Shown in pieces: positions 61,663 to 64,000 of a DNA stretch of 64,000 bases. Position 1 is the stretch's first letter, and each line of letters opens with the position of its first letter. The DNA comes from Bradyrhizobium sp. LMTR 3 (lineage in GTDB: Bacteria; Pseudomonadota; Alphaproteobacteria; Rhizobiales; Xanthobacteraceae), in assembly GCF_001693485.1 (NCBI RefSeq), contig NZ_MAXC01000053.1:248001-312000 (forward strand). The letters are read 5' to 3'. The notes beneath the pieces are model-generated. The model worked only from the letters and a program-made list of their open reading frames with translations. It did not search any database and was not told where the DNA came from. Both the position numbers and the translations under genes were made by a program.

Positions 61663-61974
61663 TCAGATCGGCATCTTCATGATGTCTTCGTAGGACTGGA
61701 TCACCCGGTCGCGCACCGACACCAGCGTCGAGACCGCGACGTCGGTCTCCGCGACCGCCGTCACCACGTCCATGACATTGGCTTTGCCCGCACTCATCGC
61801 CATGGTCTGGGCGTCGGATTTCTTGCCGGCATCCAGCACGCTTCCCACCGCGTCCTTGAGGAGCGCGCTGAAGGACGGGCCGCCGGCGGATTGGCCGCCC
61901 TTCTCGGCACCGCCGGATTCCATGATGCGCGAAAGCGCGGCGTAGGCGTTTGCTGCAACGGTCGGTGAAGCCAT
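61663..61974 (-). CDS. fliE: Flagellar hook-basal body protein FliE
   Basis: A 103-residue protein: the N-terminal serine/alanine/glycine-rich region, then VDAGKKSDAQTMAMSAGKANVMDVVTAVAETDVAVSTLVSVRDRVIQSYEDIMKMPI, the family's C-terminal end. It links the MS ring with the rod. It begins 16 bp after flgC. Confidence 0.9.
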   Translation of the reverse strand: MASPTVAANAYAALSRIMESGGAEKGGQSAGGPSFSALLKDAVGSVLDAGKKSDAQTMAMSAGKANVMDVVTAVAETDVAVSTLVSVRDRVIQSYEDIMKMPI

Positions 61975-61990
61975 TTTCTATGGTTCCTGT

Positions 61991-62416
61991 TCAGGCCTTG
62001 AGGATGTCGAGGGTGCGTTGAATCATGCGGCGCGTGGCGCTGATGATGTTGAGGTTGGCTTCATAGGACCGCTGCGCCTCACGCATGTCGGTCATTTCGA
62101 CCAGCGGATTGACGTTCGGATATTTGACGTTGCCGGCAGCATCCGCCGCCGGATTGCTCGGCTCGTGCTTGACGCGAAACGCCGACTGGTCGGCCCTGAC
62201 CTTGCCGAGCGTCACCACGCGCGCGTCCAGCGAGCGGTCGAGCGCGGACGAAAATGTCGGCACCTTGCGGCGATAGGGATCGCCGCCCGCCGATGGCGCG
62301 GTGGAGTCCGCATTGGCGATGTTTTCCGAGATCACCCGCATCCGCCCCGCCTGTGCGCGCAGACCGGAGGTCGCGATGCTCATCGAGCGGGCGAAATCGC
62401 TTCCATCATCTGCCAT
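61991..62416 (-). CDS. flgC: Flagellar basal-body rod protein FlgC
   Basis: A 141-residue rod protein. Features are SMSIATSGLRAQAGRMRVISENIANADST at the N-terminus and a C-terminal VNPLVEMTDMREAQRSYEANLNIISATRRMIQRTLDI. Both ends are the helical parts that pair in the rod. Confidence 0.93.
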   Translation of the reverse strand: MADDGSDFARSMSIATSGLRAQAGRMRVISENIANADSTAPSAGGDPYRRKVPTFSSALDRSLDARVVTLGKVRADQSAFRVKHEPSNPAADAAGNVKYPNVNPLVEMTDMREAQRSYEANLNIISATRRMIQRTLDILKA

Positions 62417-62442
62417 GATCCGTTTCTCCTAGTCGCGCCGCG

Positions 62443-62853
62443 TCAGCGCTTTCCGATGGCGGTTTTGAGCAGGCCGAGGCTGCGGCTGTAGAGCGAAGTG
62501 GCAGCCGCGTAATCCATCTGGTTGGCCGAGACCTTCAGCATCTGGTCTTCCAGATTGACCGAGTTGCCGGCAGGCTTGGTCAGGAAGCCGCTCCTGCCGC
62601 CGTCCCCCCTGAAGCTCTGGCGGCCGCCGGAAATGCCGATATGGGTGGCGCTGGTGCGCATCATGGCGAGCGAGCCCATCGCGCCGCCGATATCTGTGCC
62701 CTTGTTGTCGAATTTCGGCTCGACCAGGTCGCTCGGCCTGAAGTTCGGGGTGTTTGCGTTGGATACGTTTTCGGCGAGCACCCGCTGGCGCTCCTGGTGC
62801 CACTGCATCTTGGTGCGCAGCGCCGACAGGATCGGAAGATCGTTGATGGCCAT
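62443..62853 (-). CDS. flgB: Flagellar basal-body rod protein FlgB
   Basis: A 136-residue rod protein with LSALRTKMQWHQERQRVLAENVSNANTPNF at the N-terminus and the C-terminal ATSLYSRSLGLLKTAIGKR. It is the first gene of this minus-strand operon, so the promoter lies in 62854-63288. Confidence 0.92.
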   Translation of the reverse strand: MAINDLPILSALRTKMQWHQERQRVLAENVSNANTPNFRPSDLVEPKFDNKGTDIGGAMGSLAMMRTSATHIGISGGRQSFRGDGGRSGFLTKPAGNSVNLEDQMLKVSANQMDYAAATSLYSRSLGLLKTAIGKR

Positions 62854-63288
62854 CGAGCTGTTCCCCGTTAACCTCTGGCAGACGCCGCGAGGTAGGCAGA
62901 ATTTGCCCGGTGTATGGTTAACGGCTGGTTAAAATCACGCCCGCGGCCATGGGACGTCGGCCAATGCCCGCTGACAGCGACAAAACGAGCGCATTTTCGC
63001 CACGAAAACTGCGTTAACCAGCAGCAACCAACCCGGCGTGGGGCGCTCAGAAGTCGTTTTGGGTCAAACGATTCTTGGTCTATTAATTAACCCGGATGGC
63101 GGCGTTCGCCGTGGGGATTAAGAAATAAGGCTGATCTCGGGCATGATTCGCCGGTTGCGGATCGCTCCGGGCATGATCCGGCAAACGGGAACCGCTTTCC
63201 CCAAGGGAACATGCTCGGACCGGAAGACCTAAGACCGCACTCGTCGAAGCCAGCAGCAAGAGAACGGCCCGTGGCCGGGGACTAAAGA
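62854..63288. other. Divergent flagellar intergenic region
   Basis: 435 bp between the divergent flgB and fliO genes. It contains an AT-rich stretch around 63060-63130 (ATTCTTGGTCTATTAATTAA), where a promoter is likely. The second copy of the GAGCATGATC-type repeat lies at 63140-63217. No gene is seen. Confidence 0.5.
63140..63217. repeat. GAGCATGATC-type intergenic repeat, copy 2
   Basis: Contains GGGCATGATTCGCCGG, GGGCATGATCCGGCAAACGG and the closing AACATGCTC, related to 60444-60492 but diverged and partly duplicated. Confidence 0.5.
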
Positions 63289-64000
63289 ATGCAGACACTG
63301 ACATTCCTCTTCGCATTCATCGCCGTTCTGGCGCTGATCGGCGTGGCCGCATGGCTGGTCCGCCGCTTCGCCAACAACCGCCTCGGCGCCAACACCCAGC
63401 GCGGGCGGATGCCGCGGCTTGCCGTGATCGACGCCGCCGCCGTGGACGGCCGCCGGCGCCTCGTGCTGGTACGGCGCGACAATGTCGAGCATCTCCTGAT
63501 GATCGGCGGTCCAAGCGACATTGTGGTCGAACCCAACATCGTGCGCGCAATGCCCAATCGCGATCAAATGGCGCCGCGCCCGGCGGTCGGCGAGCAGCCG
63601 CCGCGGATTGCGCCGCTGCCCGATGCCGCCTGGAGCGAGGAAGCGGCGAGAGCCGATTTGCGACCGACGGACGGCTTCGATCATCACGCCGAACCGCAAA
63701 TGCCGGAGCCGCCGCCGCGGCCCGCGCGCCCCTCCTTCGCAGACGATCTGCGCCGGCCCGCGGCGCCGGAGCGTCGCAGCGATCCATTGACGGGCTTTGC
63801 GCCGGAATCGATCACCGGTCGTCCCGAAGCGGCCCCGCCGCGCCTGACCCGCAACGAACCGCTGATGCCGCGGCCGCAGCGCGAGTTGCCGCAGCGTGAG
63901 TTGCCCAAGGCACCGCCGGTGGTCCGTGAGGCGCCGCCAGTTCGTGAGGCAGCGTCGGTCCGCGAGGCACCGATAGCCCGCGAAGCACCGCCTATCCGCG
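63289..64000 (+). CDS. fliO: Flagellar biosynthetic protein FliO (cut by window end)
   Basis: An open frame from ATG 63289 to the end of the window. Residues 3-25 are a membrane helix (LTFLFAFIAVLALIGVAAWLV), followed by the FliO core RMPRLAVIDAAAVDGRRRLVLVRRDNVEHLLMIGGPSDIVVE. A long proline/arginine-rich cytoplasmic tail with repeated REAP units follows, unusual against short FliO proteins but common in alphaproteobacteria. fliP is expected next, outside the window. Confidence 0.88.
   Translation, partial: MQTLTFLFAFIAVLALIGVAAWLVRRFANNRLGANTQRGRMPRLAVIDAAAVDGRRRLVLVRRDNVEHLLMIGGPSDIVVEPNIVRAMPNRDQMAPRPAVGEQPPRIAPLPDAAWSEEAARADLRPTDGFDHHAEPQMPEPPPRPARPSFADDLRRPAAPERRSDPLTGFAPESITGRPEAAPPRLTRNEPLMPRPQRELPQRELPKAPPVVREAPPVREAASVREAPIAREAPPIR

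Overview
The window looks like a Bradyrhizobium (or close Nitrobacteraceae) chromosome carrying the right-hand end of an integrated symbiosis-type island. Reasons: GC-rich coding with alphaproteobacterial families throughout, a rhizobial tts box (type III secretion promoter) in front of a repeat-rich effector candidate, CckA and flagellar genes in an alphaproteobacterial arrangement, and intergenic palindromic repeats of the kind seen in bradyrhizobia. The genus is an inference; no rRNA or tRNA gene was found.

Region 1 (1-14.5 kb) is mosaic and decayed. It holds a pabB/pabA pair (pabB cut by the window edge), an IS5-type transposase fragment, a 712-codon type III effector candidate with internal tandem repeats and its tts box, then a catabolic cluster. 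That cluster is an IclR regulator divergent from an ABC ATPase, an ABC permease fragment, a CaiB-type CoA-transferase, a citrate-synthase/citryl-CoA-lyase homologue and an SMP-30 remnant; the CoA-transferase, citrate-synthase-like gene and regulator are intact, the rest broken. Small or frameshifted genes, a Rap1a/Tai-like protein, a Fic protein with a long inverted repeat at its start, and a nuclease remnant follow.

Region 2 (14.5-27.4 kb) is a defence island of seven genes on the minus strand: a type I Wadjet system (jetA-jetB-jetC-jetD) followed by a Shango system (sngA-sngB-sngC). Genes overlap within each system, and about 250 bp separate the two.

Region 3 (27.5-32.7 kb) has small and frameshifted genes, a degraded metallophosphoesterase, an AlpA-like DNA-binding protein and a tyrosine integrase. 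Two sets of short direct repeats lie upstream of the integrase. This is the probable right end of the element.

Region 4 (32.7-64 kb) reads as core chromosome. It contains: a truncated-haemoglobin/Rrf2 nitrosative-stress locus with a 27-bp palindromic operator; a SET-domain protein; a TetR-controlled carotenoid-oxygenase operon with two membrane proteins; fumarase class I; small enzymes (MaoC, GFA, GST, ICMT); a NitT/TauT-type ABC transporter with a frameshifted Crp/Fnr regulator and an allophanate-hydrolase-like amidase; a Tim44-domain membrane protein; CckA; and the flagellar cluster flgB-flgC-fliE-fliQ-fliR-flhB divergent from fliO.

No system that is certainly new was found. The strongest leads are the tts-box effector with integrase-like repeats, the Wadjet-Shango tandem on an integrative element, the Fic operator, and the TetR/carotenoid-oxygenase/septation-like operon.
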